The notes: a model not told the origin generated them from the letters alone. Counted from the stretch's first letter, positions 15,379 to 23,080 are shown. The stretch: DNA of 23,174 nucleotides from JACJYC01 sp964558465 (GCA_964558465.1 CAZLEF010000102.1:1-23174), one strand, 5' to 3'. Numbers and translations: made by a program.

Positions 15379-15786
15379 ATGCAAAAAGTAATCACTACAG
15401 GTTTGACCGCAGGCGCGATCTTGCTGGCCCTGAGTTTTGGGATGTTGTATCTCACGATCCTGGTATTTCCGGGTATTGCGGAACAATATTACAACCCGGT
15501 TTTCCGGTCAGGAGGCGACCGGAATGTATTCTTCTATATCCATCCTTTTATATTGGGTTTGGCGCTGGCGTGGTTCTGGGAGCGCTTCAAAGGCCAGTTT
15601 TCAGGATCTTTTCTGTTGCGCGGGCTCGAACTGGGTTTTGTGTATGCCATCGTGGCGATCCTGCCGGCCATGTGGATCACTTTCAGCGCCATCGACGTTT
15701 CCCTGACAATGGTGCTCACCTGGCTGCTTTATGGATTTGTTCAGGCCGCGGTTGCCGGGGTCGTTTTTGCCAAATGGAACCCGTGA
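15379..15786 (+). CDS. Conserved four-helix inner-membrane protein of unknown function
   Basis: The 135-residue product has four hydrophobic segments: ITTGLTAGAILLALSFGMLY, FYIHPFILGLALAWFW, LELGFVYAIVAILPAMWITF and LTMVLTWLLYGFVQAAVAGV. A hydrophilic loop with EQYYNPVFRSGGDRNV sits between the first two, and the protein ends in AKWNP. I chose ATG 15379; a TTG 36 bases earlier would add 12 unlikely residues. The protein resembles small uncharacterised Bacteroidota membrane proteins, but I know no function or named family for it. Its TGA stop is the left tip of the inverted repeat at 15784-15884. Confidence 0.75.
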   Translation: MQKVITTGLTAGAILLALSFGMLYLTILVFPGIAEQYYNPVFRSGGDRNVFFYIHPFILGLALAWFWERFKGQFSGSFLLRGLELGFVYAIVAILPAMWITFSAIDVSLTMVLTWLLYGFVQAAVAGVVFAKWNP

Positions 15787-15884
15787 GAAATGTAAAATGC
15801 AGAATGTAAAATTCAAAATTAAAAAGTCGCGGCAATCCGTATTTTTGAATTTTGCATTTTACATTTTAACTTTTACATTTCTCA
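15784..15884. terminator. Inverted repeat spanning two convergent stop codons, likely bidirectional terminator
   Basis: The outer arms 15784-15797 (TGAGAAATGTAAAA) and 15871-15884 (TTTTACATTTCTCA) are perfect 14-bp inverted repeats. They start with the TGA of the plus-strand gene and end with the TGA of the minus-strand gene. Inner perfect arms of 11 bp lie at 15808-15818 and 15843-15853. The A/T-rich stem fits a two-way terminator. The TGTAAAATGC words are shared with 9773-9832. Confidence 0.7.
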
Positions 15885-16430
15885 ATACTCCCATTCATCA
15901 AGGTATTTCACAAATATCTTGGCGAGGTTGAGTGCGTCGTCGATACCGCGGTGGGGTTGGCCGGTGAAGTCAAAACCTTCGACCGAGACGGCCGATTTCA
16001 GTCCGCGGGTACGGCCCAGGCGTTTCATATCGTGGTACTGCCGTTTGAGGTTGATGTGCGGGGTTGTCCAGTCAGATTCAATCCGGTGGAGTTGGCAATC
16101 CTGCACCAGCATTTTGCGGTCGAAATTGCCCCAGGAGCAGAGCAGGTAATCTTCTTCGTCGTCGAATATGCCCGCCCAGTCCTGAAAATCGTCGATGACT
16201 TTGGGGAAAATCGCGGCCCGGTTGATCTTTTCCTGTTCGATGGTGGTGAGTTGGCGGCAGAACAACGACAAATTCGGGTTGATCACCGGTTTGACGAACC
16301 GGTTGAAGGTATCTTCCACTTCGCCGAAAGAGTTGATGCGAACGGCGCCGATCTCTATGATTTCCTGCACCATATTGGGTGGTTTTCCTTCCCAGCAGGT
16401 GGCCTCGAGGTCAAAAATGATAAAGTTCAT
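15882..16430 (-). CDS. DEDDh-family 3'-5' exonuclease (ERI-1/KapD-like)
   Basis: Removes nucleotides from the 3' end of RNA or DNA with two metal ions. The 182-residue protein is a stand-alone exonuclease domain. Exo I is IIFDLEATCWEG with Asp7 and Glu9; Exo II is SWGNFDRKML with Asp104; Exo III is QPHRGIDDALNLA with His160 and Asp165, giving the DEDDh set. The early EATCW and GKPPNMVQEIIEIGAV resemble the ERI-1/KapD-like branch more than the DNA polymerase III epsilon branch or oligoribonuclease, so an RNA substrate is a reasonable guess. There is no membrane segment or extra domain. It is downstream of the acyltransferase on the same strand, with a 141-base repeat-filled gap, so co-transcription is uncertain. 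Confidence 0.88.
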   Translation of the reverse strand: MNFIIFDLEATCWEGKPPNMVQEIIEIGAVRINSFGEVEDTFNRFVKPVINPNLSLFCRQLTTIEQEKINRAAIFPKVIDDFQDWAGIFDDEEDYLLCSWGNFDRKMLVQDCQLHRIESDWTTPHINLKRQYHDMKRLGRTRGLKSAVSVEGFDFTGQPHRGIDDALNLAKIFVKYLDEWEY

Positions 16431-16441
16431 CTGCTGATTTA

Positions 16442-16556
16442 ATTGGTTCGATTGGTTCGATTGGTTCGATTGGTTCGATTGGTTCGATTGATTCGATTCC
16501 TCAAATCAACGCATCAACAAATCAACAAATCAACAATTGATTCGATTGAATCCTTC
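16442..16556. repeat. Tandem 9-mer repeat ATTGGTTCG followed by 8-mer AAATCAAC units
   Basis: Five perfect ATTGGTTCG units (16442-16486) are followed by one variant ATTGATTCG. Then come about four 8-base units of the AAATCAAC / GCATCAAC type (16502-16533), and ATTGATTCGATTGAATCC. The array starts 12 bases upstream of the exonuclease ATG, where a promoter or leader would lie. Confidence 0.9.
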
Positions 16557-16571
16557 TCTAAATAAAAAAAC

Positions 16572-18278
16572 CTACCCAACCTCCTCCACTTCCTCAATCT
16601 TTTTCCACCGGATCTTTTTCTGGAGGTCATAATTTTCCAGCCGGTTGTGGTAGTAGTACAAAACCGTGAAACTGTCGCTTACAATTTCACCTTTTTTATT
16701 AAAACGCAGGGGTTTTCCTACGTGGAAATTACCCAGTCTGGTAATGCCGTCCTCCACCAGTTTTTCAAGGTCAAACCGGATCTGGGGCGACAGTTTGATC
16801 TCATCTTTTTTTTCCATTTCAAAAAGGGCGTCCCGCAGTTGTTCGATCACGTCATAGAGTACTTCTTTCGGAAAAACGTAATCGTCGTCGGGCAGCCGCA
16901 GCACGCCGTACAGGTCAAGCCGGCTGTTTTGCTGTTTGAGGATCTCAAACGCGGCAAAGGCCACCAGGTGGCTGGTCAATACCAGGTTATCCCTGGCATA
17001 ACGTTCCACGATCTTTTCTGCCAGCATGATGGTGTACTCCGATTCGCGCTGGAGATCCTGGGTAACCTCGCCGTTGGCCATAAAATAACCCTTGATATCC
17101 ACTTCTCTGCCCTGCCGGTCAAAGCTGCGGCCTTCGGCGTCCACCGGATTGCCCAGTACGTCGAGCGGCTGGCCGAAGGAGAGGGTGATCTCATTGGCTT
17201 TGGAAAAAAGTTGCCAGACAAATTTCATGATCTGCCAGGGGCTGTCCGATTCATCCTGCAAATGAAAATAACGCTCCTGCCCTGTTTGGCGGAGGTGCTG
17301 TTCGATGAGGAATTTGGCCTCCAGGACAAAATGGTACCCCAATACCAGCGGCACAATAAATACTTTGGTTGATTTCCCTTGCTGGAACAACGCCCGCTGG
17401 GCCTCAACGGTACTGCTGAGCAGGCCCAATTTCAGTTTGGTCTCCAGGGCGCCCGCCCGTGAACGGGTGCCGCCAGGGAAAAAGAGGCTGTTGACCCCCC
17501 GCTGGATAGAGAGATTGGACATAGCCTTGAGGGTTTCCAGATAAATGGCGTTTTTTTTGCGCCGGTCAACCCGGTAAGCCCCCAGCCGGTTCATAAAATA
17601 AGCCGTGTAACCGGTATTGTACAAATTGAGGCCGGCGCCGTAAGAAAAGGACGGCAAACTCATAAAGGTGTCCATGGCGTACCCGATCAGAATGGAATCC
17701 AGGTTGCTGAAATGGGTTGGCGCTACCACGACCACCCCTTTTTTCATCAGGGAACGCACCTCTTCTATATGCCCTCTGACCAGCAGGCGGTCCATCAGGC
17801 TGTATTTGCTGCCGAAGATCCGCCCCCAGTTCCTGCCTGCGGCGGTGTTGAGCAACCGGGTAAAAAACAGGGTCAGAAAACGGCGGGCGAACAGGAAGGT
17901 TTTGATGCGGAATGAACCGACAATCTCTTCAGAATAACGGTGAACGATCTGCTGAAGGATCTCTTCGTTGATGGGTCGGGCTTCCTCTTCAGTTTTGTCA
18001 AGGCCGCCTTTGATGAGTTTTTGACGGATGCGTCTCCAGAATTGGCGCTCATTGGGCGGGTCCACTTTCCAGGGTTCTTCTTTTAAACGAATGCGTTCCT
18101 GATAGATCGTTTTGGCAATTACATCTCCGATTTTATTGCCGTTGAGTTTCAGCAAACGGGCCACCGTGAACTGGTCCAATTCTTCGATGAACTTTTCCCG
18201 GTCTTCACTCAGCCTGTAGATCGGCCAGTCCTCTATATTGGGGATGACGGGCGGGTAGAATTTTTTGTCTTCGGACAT
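16572..18278 (-). CDS. PlsB-like glycerol-3-phosphate / 1-acylglycerol-3-phosphate acyltransferase
   Basis: Acylates glycerol phosphate or a related acceptor in phospholipid synthesis at the inner face of the membrane. The 568-residue protein has an N-terminal helical part (1-170), then the acyltransferase core. Motif I is APTHFSNLD, the HX4D pair being His189 and Asp194; motif II is RLGAYRVDRR (231-240); motif III is FPGGTRSR (267-274). In most relatives motif III is FPEGTRSR, so the usual Glu is Gly here. VFIVPLVLGYHFVLEA fits motif IV. A C-terminal region of about 250 residues has no motif I know. It is shorter than the roughly 800-residue E. coli PlsB. Stretches of membrane-associated hydrophobic sequence are present, but no clear transmembrane span. 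The neighbouring repeats leave its promoter undefined. Confidence 0.87.
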   Translation of the reverse strand: MSEDKKFYPPVIPNIEDWPIYRLSEDREKFIEELDQFTVARLLKLNGNKIGDVIAKTIYQERIRLKEEPWKVDPPNERQFWRRIRQKLIKGGLDKTEEEARPINEEILQQIVHRYSEEIVGSFRIKTFLFARRFLTLFFTRLLNTAAGRNWGRIFGSKYSLMDRLLVRGHIEEVRSLMKKGVVVVAPTHFSNLDSILIGYAMDTFMSLPSFSYGAGLNLYNTGYTAYFMNRLGAYRVDRRKKNAIYLETLKAMSNLSIQRGVNSLFFPGGTRSRAGALETKLKLGLLSSTVEAQRALFQQGKSTKVFIVPLVLGYHFVLEAKFLIEQHLRQTGQERYFHLQDESDSPWQIMKFVWQLFSKANEITLSFGQPLDVLGNPVDAEGRSFDRQGREVDIKGYFMANGEVTQDLQRESEYTIMLAEKIVERYARDNLVLTSHLVAFAAFEILKQQNSRLDLYGVLRLPDDDYVFPKEVLYDVIEQLRDALFEMEKKDEIKLSPQIRFDLEKLVEDGITRLGNFHVGKPLRFNKKGEIVSDSFTVLYYYHNRLENYDLQKKIRWKKIEEVEEVG

Positions 18279-18311
18279 CCTTATTTGATTTCTGAAGAAG
18301 GAAATTTGATT

Positions 18312-18480
18312 GTTTGGGTTGTTTGGGTTGTTTGGGTTGTTTGGATTCGTAGAATAAATCAGAATATTTCAATCAATCGAATCAATTGTTTATTCGTTTA
18401 TTTGTTGGCATCGGTTTCGAATCAATCGAATCAATCGAATCAATCACATCAATCGAATCAATCGAATCAATCGAATCAAT
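18312..18480. repeat. Two tandem 9-mer arrays: TTGTTTGGG-type and ATCAATCGA-type
   Basis: 18312-18346 contains about four units of GTTTGGGTT. 18419-18480 contains ATCAATCGA units (one reads ATCAATCAC). Between them, 18357-18418 holds degenerate AATCAATCGAATCAATTG text. The second array runs into the engB gene: the TGA stop of engB (18478-18476) lies inside its last copy. The gap between engB and the acyltransferase holds no gene. Confidence 0.9.
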
Positions 18481-19087
18481 TATTTTGGTTCCTCAACGCT
18501 TTCAACACGTCATCAATAAATTTCAGCATCTCCTTCCGGCCTTCCCGTTTGCGGGCCGAAGTGACAAACTCGGCCGGCAGGGTTTCCCAGCTTTCCAGGA
18601 TGGCTTTCCGGATCAGATCCAATTGTTCCTGGATTTTGGATTTGGTCAGTTTATCCGCTTTGGTAAAGGCGATGACAAAAGGGACTTCGTTTTCGCCCAG
18701 CCAGTTCATGAACTCCAGGTCGATGGCCTGAGGCGGTACATTGATGTCCAGGAGTACAAATGCACACACCATTTCCCGCCTTTCCAGCAGGTAGTTTTCG
18801 ATCATTTTGCCGAATTCGGCGCGTTTGGATTTGGCGATCCGGGCGTATCCGTAACCCGGCAGATCCACCAGGTACCACCGGTCGTTGATCGAGTAATAAT
18901 TCAGGCTCTGGGTCTTTCCGGGTTTGCCGGAAGTATGCGCCATTTCGTCTCTGGCGCAGAGCATATTGATCAATGAGGATTTTCCAACATTGGAGCGGCC
19001 GATGAAGGCAAATTCGGGCCAACCTTTTTTCGGACAATGTTTCAGATCGGGAAAACTACCCACAAATTCCGCTTTCTCAATTTCCAT
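18476..19087 (-). CDS. engB: Ribosome-biogenesis GTP-binding protein EngB (YsxC/YihA)
   Basis: A TRAFAC-class GTPase needed for assembly of the large ribosomal subunit. The ATG at 19087 gives 203 residues, the family's normal length; the frame is open much further upstream, but that part overlaps the divergent barrel gene and lacks homology. The G motifs are G1 GRSNVGKSS (30-38), G3 DLPGYG (75-80), G4 TKAD (142-145) and G5 SA near 177, with the EngB-typical PEFAFIGRSNVGKSSLIN and KPGKTQSLNYY (switch I). A TATCTTGC box lies at 19118-19111. The last codons AAT-AAT-TGA lead straight into the ATCAATCGA repeat, so the C-terminal end is set by the repeat. Confidence 0.96.
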   Translation of the reverse strand: MEIEKAEFVGSFPDLKHCPKKGWPEFAFIGRSNVGKSSLINMLCARDEMAHTSGKPGKTQSLNYYSINDRWYLVDLPGYGYARIAKSKRAEFGKMIENYLLERREMVCAFVLLDINVPPQAIDLEFMNWLGENEVPFVIAFTKADKLTKSKIQEQLDLIRKAILESWETLPAEFVTSARKREGRKEMLKFIDDVLKALRNQNN

Positions 19088-19137
19088 CCGGGTACATTCT
19101 TTAAAAACCTGCAAGATAATCGTATTTTTTTGCGCAA

Positions 19138-19170
19138 TTGCAGATAAAAGTGCCCATCCAGGTATTTTTC
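19138..19170 (+). promoter_or_regulatory. Bacteroidota-type promoter for the outer-membrane barrel gene
   Basis: TTG (19138-19140), 22 bases, TATTTTTC (19163-19170), seven of eight to TAnnTTTG, ending 37 bases before the ATG. The spacing matches the candidates at 2053-2085 and 8706-8739. Confidence 0.4.
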
Positions 19171-19207
19171 TGCCGCCCGCCTGCGTTATTCCGGTAAAAG
19201 CCAAACA

Positions 19208-19852
19208 ATGAATAAGCAAATCCTCTTCACGCTTCTTTTCGGGATTTTGACCTTCTCCTCCGTTTACAGCCAGCTCCGCATCGGCATTCGCGCAGGGGCG
19301 AGCACGGAAAATCTGGATCCCGAAAATTTCAACGTCATTCAAAACGGGGTCGAACAACTCAACGTAGCTTTGAAAGACGCCAAGTACGGTGTACACGCCG
19401 GATTGGTGATCCAGGCCAGGATCAAGAATTTCCTGATCCAGCCCGAGATCCTGCTCAACTCCAACAGTGTCGATTTTGAAGTGGAAGACCTCCAGAACCC
19501 GGGTTCTGTGATCAAGGAAGAAAAATACCAGTACCTGGATATCCCGGTGCTGCTGGGTTATAAACTCGGCCCGCTTCGCCTGCACGCCGGTCCCGTCGGC
19601 CATGTCTACCTCAACAGCACCACCGAATTGACCGATTTCGACGGCTACAAACAGGATTTTAAGACAATGACGCTCGGTTGGCAGGGCGGCCTGGGACTCG
19701 ATATCTGGAAACTGATGATTGACCTGCGCTACGAGGGCAACCTCAATAAATTTGGCGACCATATCCGGTTCGGCAATACCAGTTACGAATTCGACCAGAC
19801 ACCCGCGCGGTTTTTATTTTCGCTGGGCTTTATGTTTGGGAGTCAGAAGTAG
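19208..19852 (+). CDS. Outer-membrane beta-barrel protein (PorT-like, OMP_b-brl_2 type)
   Basis: A 214-residue protein with a signal peptide (MNKQILFTLLFGILTFSSVYSQ, cleaved near residue 21) and a body of alternating hydrophobic strands typical of small eight-stranded barrels: LRIGIRAGASTENL, YGVHAGLVIQARIKNFLIQPEILLNS, YLDIPVLLGYKLGPLRLHAGPVGHVYL, LGWQGGLGLDIWKLMIDLRYEGNL and a terminal strand RFLFSLGFMFG. The last strand ends GSQK rather than in an aromatic residue. Such proteins are common in Bacteroidota outer membranes; a specific partner or substrate cannot be told. It is divergent from engB, sharing a 120-base gap. Confidence 0.88.
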   Translation: MNKQILFTLLFGILTFSSVYSQLRIGIRAGASTENLDPENFNVIQNGVEQLNVALKDAKYGVHAGLVIQARIKNFLIQPEILLNSNSVDFEVEDLQNPGSVIKEEKYQYLDIPVLLGYKLGPLRLHAGPVGHVYLNSTTELTDFDGYKQDFKTMTLGWQGGLGLDIWKLMIDLRYEGNLNKFGDHIRFGNTSYEFDQTPARFLFSLGFMFGSQK

Positions 19853-19857
19853 TTGAT

Positions 19858-20086
19858 GATGGTTTGGGGTTGTTGGGGGTTGTTTGGGGTTGTTTGGGGT
19901 TGTTTGGGGTTGTTTGGGCGTTACGAAACCATCCCAAACCATCCCAAACCATCCAAACCATAAAAACCATCCCAAACCATCCCAAACCATCCAAACCATC
20001 CCAAACCATCCCCTCCTACGCTAAAGCTCCGGCGGGCGAAGCCAAACCATCCCCTCCTGCACTCTATCGAGCTTCGGCGGATGAAG
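19858..20086. repeat. G-rich 10-mer array, complementary A/C-rich array and REP-like block
   Basis: Left half: six G runs of three to five G (19866-19918), mostly spaced ten bases apart by TTGTTT, a G-quadruplex-type motif on the plus strand. Right half: about nine units of AAACCATCC(C) (19924-20012), roughly the reverse complement of the left half. Then the 34-bp REP-like block (20010-20043, the inverted copy of 13992-14025), AAACCATCC again, and a diverged second block CCTCCTGCACTCTATCGAGC up to the stop of the RNA methyltransferase gene. The region lies between convergent genes. Confidence 0.9.
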
Positions 20087-20617
20087 TTACTGTGCAATCT
20101 GCCGGACAAACTCCCAGGCCACAACCCCCACGCAGACTGCGATATTAAGGGAATGTTTGGAGCCGGTCTGGGGTATTTCAATGGCGCCGTCGACAATGGC
20201 CATGACTTCTTCGCTGACGCCATTGACTTCGTTTCCGAACACCAGCGCATACGCCTGCCCAGGCGATACCCTGAAATCCAGGAGCGAAACGCTGCCTTCC
20301 GCCTGTTCCACTGCAATGATGCGGTAGCCCTTTTCTTTCAACGCCAGGATGGCTTCCACCGGATTTTGGTGGAATTCCCAGGGCACGGTTTCCGTGGCCC
20401 CCAGGGCGGTTTTCAGGATCTCCCGGTGGGGCGGTACGGCCGTGATGCCGCAGAGGAAGATTTTTTCCAGTCCGAACCCGTCGGCGGTTCGGAATGCCGA
20501 ACCTACGTTCATACCCGAGCGAACGTTGTCGAGGACCAGTGCAACCGGATTCCGGGTCTGCTGCCGAAGGTCCTCCGGACGGGGCCGGTTGAGTTCCTGC
20601 ATGGTTTTTTTGCGCAT
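20087..20617 (-). CDS. SpoU/TrmH-family RNA 2'-O-methyltransferase
   Basis: Methylates a ribose 2'-OH in tRNA or rRNA with SAM; acts as a dimer with a trefoil-knot SAM site. From ATG 20617 the protein has 176 residues, MRKKTMQELNRPR onward. An earlier start would overlap the upstream gene, so I prefer this one, which leaves a 26-base gap. The three SPOUT motifs are present: NVRSGMNVGSAFRTAD (31-46), ALVFGNEVNGVS (124-135) and IEIPQTGSKHSLNIAV (146-161), including the catalytic-region Arg43 and Ser156. There is no N-terminal substrate-binding domain of the RlmB type, so it belongs to the short TrmH/TrmL-like group; the target base is unknown. It appears to be last in an operon with the DUF4407 gene. 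Confidence 0.92.
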   Translation of the reverse strand: MRKKTMQELNRPRPEDLRQQTRNPVALVLDNVRSGMNVGSAFRTADGFGLEKIFLCGITAVPPHREILKTALGATETVPWEFHQNPVEAILALKEKGYRIIAVEQAEGSVSLLDFRVSPGQAYALVFGNEVNGVSEEVMAIVDGAIEIPQTGSKHSLNIAVCVGVVAWEFVRQIAQ

Positions 20618-20643
20618 GAGAACGCTTTTATACTTATGGCGCT

Positions 20644-21801
20644 CTAAGTTGGGAATTTCCGGTTGTTTTCCAGCCGCTCCTTCTCCGCCTTCAGCCATTC
20701 GTCGATCTGTTCACGCACCAGTTCCATATGGGCGTCGGCAATGGCGCGCATGGCGGCCCGTTTCTGGTGTACTTCCTGTTCGATCTGCGCCTGGTGCAGG
20801 TTGGACAAGAGGGTGACCTTTTGATTGATCTCCATTTTGCGTCGGTTGACGGCGTCCAGTTGGTCGAGGTAAAAATGGTCTTCCACTTTTTTGAGCATAT
20901 CGTCGTAGGGGCCGCGCGGTGACAGGATCTTGGCCAATATAGGGGAAATTTCGATCATCAGGATCAGCAAAAAGATAGAAAAGCCGGGGCCAAACGGAAG
21001 CTGACCGGCAGCGGAGAGCCTCGCCACGAGCCCGTCTGAAAAAAGAGCGGCCGCGTTTTGTTTTTCATTCCGGTTTTCCGTTTGCAAACCTGCGATTTCC
21101 TGCCTGATCCGTGCGATCTCTGTTTCATTGGCCGATTTGAGCTCCTGGTATTCCCGGTCCGATTGCAGGTATTTTTTTTCCTTGCGTTCACATTCCGAAC
21201 CGCGGCCTCTGATGCCGGTTCCGCAGGTGCCGTCGCATTCACACCGGTAATCCTGGTAGTTTTTCTCCCGGATTTGAAAAGCGGCGCCGGTTTCCTGATT
21301 AAAAAGGGCGATCTTTTTTTCCTCGTTTTGAATCTTCTCCTGGAATTTCAGGTCTGTGCGGTCCAGTTTTTCGGTGCGTTGCCGGTCGAGGATTTCCACG
21401 ATCTCCGATTCGAAAATGCGCAATTCAAGGGGTTTGGAAATGACCAGGGCCAGGAGGACAGCCAGCAAAAACCGCGGGAGCGCCATGAGCATCTGGCGGC
21501 GGAGGGTTCCTTCCTTTTTGATGGTAGAGACAATGAACCGGTCGAGGTTAAAAATGATCAACCCCCATAAAAGGCCGAACAACAGGGCAAACGGAATGGA
21601 TTTAAAGACCGTAAAAAAGGCGTAGGCCCCGGAAATGGCGGCCAAAAGCCCGGTAAAAAAGACGGTGGCGCCGATGCCTGCGTATTTAATATGCTCCGAC
21701 CGGGGGCATTGCCGCAAAATATCGGTATTGCCGCCGGAGCAAAACCAGCAGAAGTTCTGGAGAAGATTGGGTTTCATGTTATCGGACCATCCATTTTCCA
21801 T
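20644..21801 (-). CDS. DUF4407 membrane and coiled-coil protein
   Basis: A 385-residue protein matching the DUF4407 pattern: NFCWFCSGGNTDIL near the N-terminus, helices at about 41-63 and 68-87 ending in the hallmark GLIIFNLDRFIVS, a third helix at 108-124, then a long charged coiled coil (130-250), a last helix (272-291) and a C-terminal coiled coil to the end. In the middle of the first coiled coil is CECDGTCGTGIRGRGSEC with Cys187, Cys189, Cys193 and Cys204; relatives I recall have a GGTG-type loop here, and the cysteines look like an added metal or disulfide site. Start choice between 21801 and the ATG at 21777 is open. Ten bases separate it from the gene upstream, so they form an operon. 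The family has no established function. Confidence 0.85.
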   Translation of the reverse strand: MENGWSDNMKPNLLQNFCWFCSGGNTDILRQCPRSEHIKYAGIGATVFFTGLLAAISGAYAFFTVFKSIPFALLFGLLWGLIIFNLDRFIVSTIKKEGTLRRQMLMALPRFLLAVLLALVISKPLELRIFESEIVEILDRQRTEKLDRTDLKFQEKIQNEEKKIALFNQETGAAFQIREKNYQDYRCECDGTCGTGIRGRGSECERKEKKYLQSDREYQELKSANETEIARIRQEIAGLQTENRNEKQNAAALFSDGLVARLSAAGQLPFGPGFSIFLLILMIEISPILAKILSPRGPYDDMLKKVEDHFYLDQLDAVNRRKMEINQKVTLLSNLHQAQIEQEVHQKRAAMRAIADAHMELVREQIDEWLKAEKERLENNRKFPT

Positions 21802-21811
21802 TGGGATAAAA

Positions 21812-23080
21812 TTACGTCTTTTTTCGTTTCAACCGCTGCATCAGGGTTTGCCACCAGCCTTTTTCCGGTTGGGCGCCCGGCAGCAGCCTTGTTTCGGGTT
21901 CTTCGGAAAAAGGGCTGTTCAGTTCCATTTCCAGCGGCCGGCTCAGCCAGGCCGGCATCGGGATATTGTTGAATTCCAGCACCGACCGGATCTCTATGTT
22001 TTGCGGCAGCACCGACCGGATCTTCTCCAGCGTGGGCATTGGGAAAACGTTGACGACCAGTATCTTTTTGCTGAGCGCCCCCTTGTTCCGGGCCAGGATG
22101 GTATAAGCCGTCAGCTTTTCAGGGGTCAGCACCTTAAAACCGGAAGGTGTAACCGGCCCGATACCGTCAATTTCCACAGCATCGGCGTTCAGCACCTCCC
22201 AATAAAGGGTAATGGCCTGTCCCTGGATGATGCCGAAGTGATCGGGAAAATCCTCCCGGGCATCGAGCGTCATTTCTCCGCCGGAAGCAAGATCGAGGGT
22301 CGTGAGCCGGTAACTGATCCTGGGCCTTTTGTCCACTTCGACGACCAAAACCTTGGCCTGTTCTTCATTTCTGTTGGCGGCGGTCAGCCGGAATTCGGCA
22401 TCTGCATTCAACTGAAGCATCCTGGCGCCTTTTGCCGGGACTTCCCCCACCAGCGGTTCGATGACCGCCGAATCGGCGCCGCTGACTTCCCAGCGAAGTT
22501 CGAAAGTTTCTCCTGGTTTTACGGCTTTCGCGCTGGCTTCCAAACGAATCCGGATCGGCGGGTTGATTTTTGTTTTGCCGGCGCCGGAACCCGGAAAACC
22601 GGCGGGTGGGGGCCACTCTTTCAGGAAATGATCCGAGGGGCCGTTCAAGCCGTTTTTTAAGGCTGTCGTCAACCCGTTTTCTTTCAGGGTTAAAAAATAT
22701 TGTTGACAGGTTCCGATCGTTCCGGGGTCGGAGCCGGATTCCAGTTGCCCCCGCCGGTTGGGGTGAGCGGACTCCCATAACAGCAGCGGCGGGTCGAGCA
22801 GGATAAAAGATTGAAACCTGGATTTTGATGGAGCCGGTTGGTATCTGAACCAGGCGCCCCCAGCCGAAACGAGGTTTTCCAAATAGGCGGGGTTCACTTC
22901 CAACTGGCGAAAAACCGGTTCGCTGCAGGTGATTTCAATTTTCACACCCTGCCTCGCTTTTTGGAGCAAGGCCTGGAAAAGCCAGATACCTGCCGGCCCG
23001 GTCAGGTTGACCCGCACAGCCTTCGTTCCTGCTTCGATTGCTGCCAGAATGGTTTCCTTATTTTCCCAAAAAACGGGCAT
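21812..23080 (-). CDS. Protein with PLD-like N-terminal domain and two Ig-like domains, unknown function
   Basis: From ATG 23080 the protein has 422 residues; a longer open frame to the right edge is only translated 9-mer repeat (REV units) and is rejected. Residues 1-130 (WENKETILAAIEAGTKAVRVNLTG, LFQALLQKARQGVKIEITCS) resemble the first half of a phospholipase-D-like fold, but no HKD motif is seen, so it is probably not catalytic. Two beta-rich domains follow: about 175-250 (VKPGETFELRWEVSGADSAVIEP) and 272-346 (ITLYWEVLNADAVEIDGIGPV, TAYTILARNKGA), both with the W-x-V-x-(N/G)-A-D pattern of Ig-like or PKD-like modules. A basic tail RLKRKKT ends it. No signal or membrane helix is evident, so it is probably cytoplasmic and may bind the DUF4407 product encoded next. 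Confidence 0.7.
   Translation of the reverse strand: MPVFWENKETILAAIEAGTKAVRVNLTGPAGIWLFQALLQKARQGVKIEITCSEPVFRQLEVNPAYLENLVSAGGAWFRYQPAPSKSRFQSFILLDPPLLLWESAHPNRRGQLESGSDPGTIGTCQQYFLTLKENGLTTALKNGLNGPSDHFLKEWPPPAGFPGSGAGKTKINPPIRIRLEASAKAVKPGETFELRWEVSGADSAVIEPLVGEVPAKGARMLQLNADAEFRLTAANRNEEQAKVLVVEVDKRPRISYRLTTLDLASGGEMTLDAREDFPDHFGIIQGQAITLYWEVLNADAVEIDGIGPVTPSGFKVLTPEKLTAYTILARNKGALSKKILVVNVFPMPTLEKIRSVLPQNIEIRSVLEFNNIPMPAWLSRPLEMELNSPFSEEPETRLLPGAQPEKGWWQTLMQRLKRKKT

Noticed and set aside
16442..16556. CRISPR-like repeat arrays (also at 18419-18480, 19924-20012 and 23112-23174)
   Set aside because: Units are 8-10 bases, directly abutting, with no spacers and no cas genes nearby; they are minisatellites.
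19088..19762. N-terminal extension of engB to a 428-residue protein
   Set aside because: EngB homologues are about 200 residues and start with a short lead before the G1 motif; the extension overlaps the divergent outer-membrane barrel gene in antisense.
20618..20698. Earlier start for the SpoU-family methyltransferase
   Set aside because: It would overlap the end of the DUF4407 gene by more than 50 bases and add a low-complexity tail not found in the family; ATG 20617 gives a normal N-terminus.
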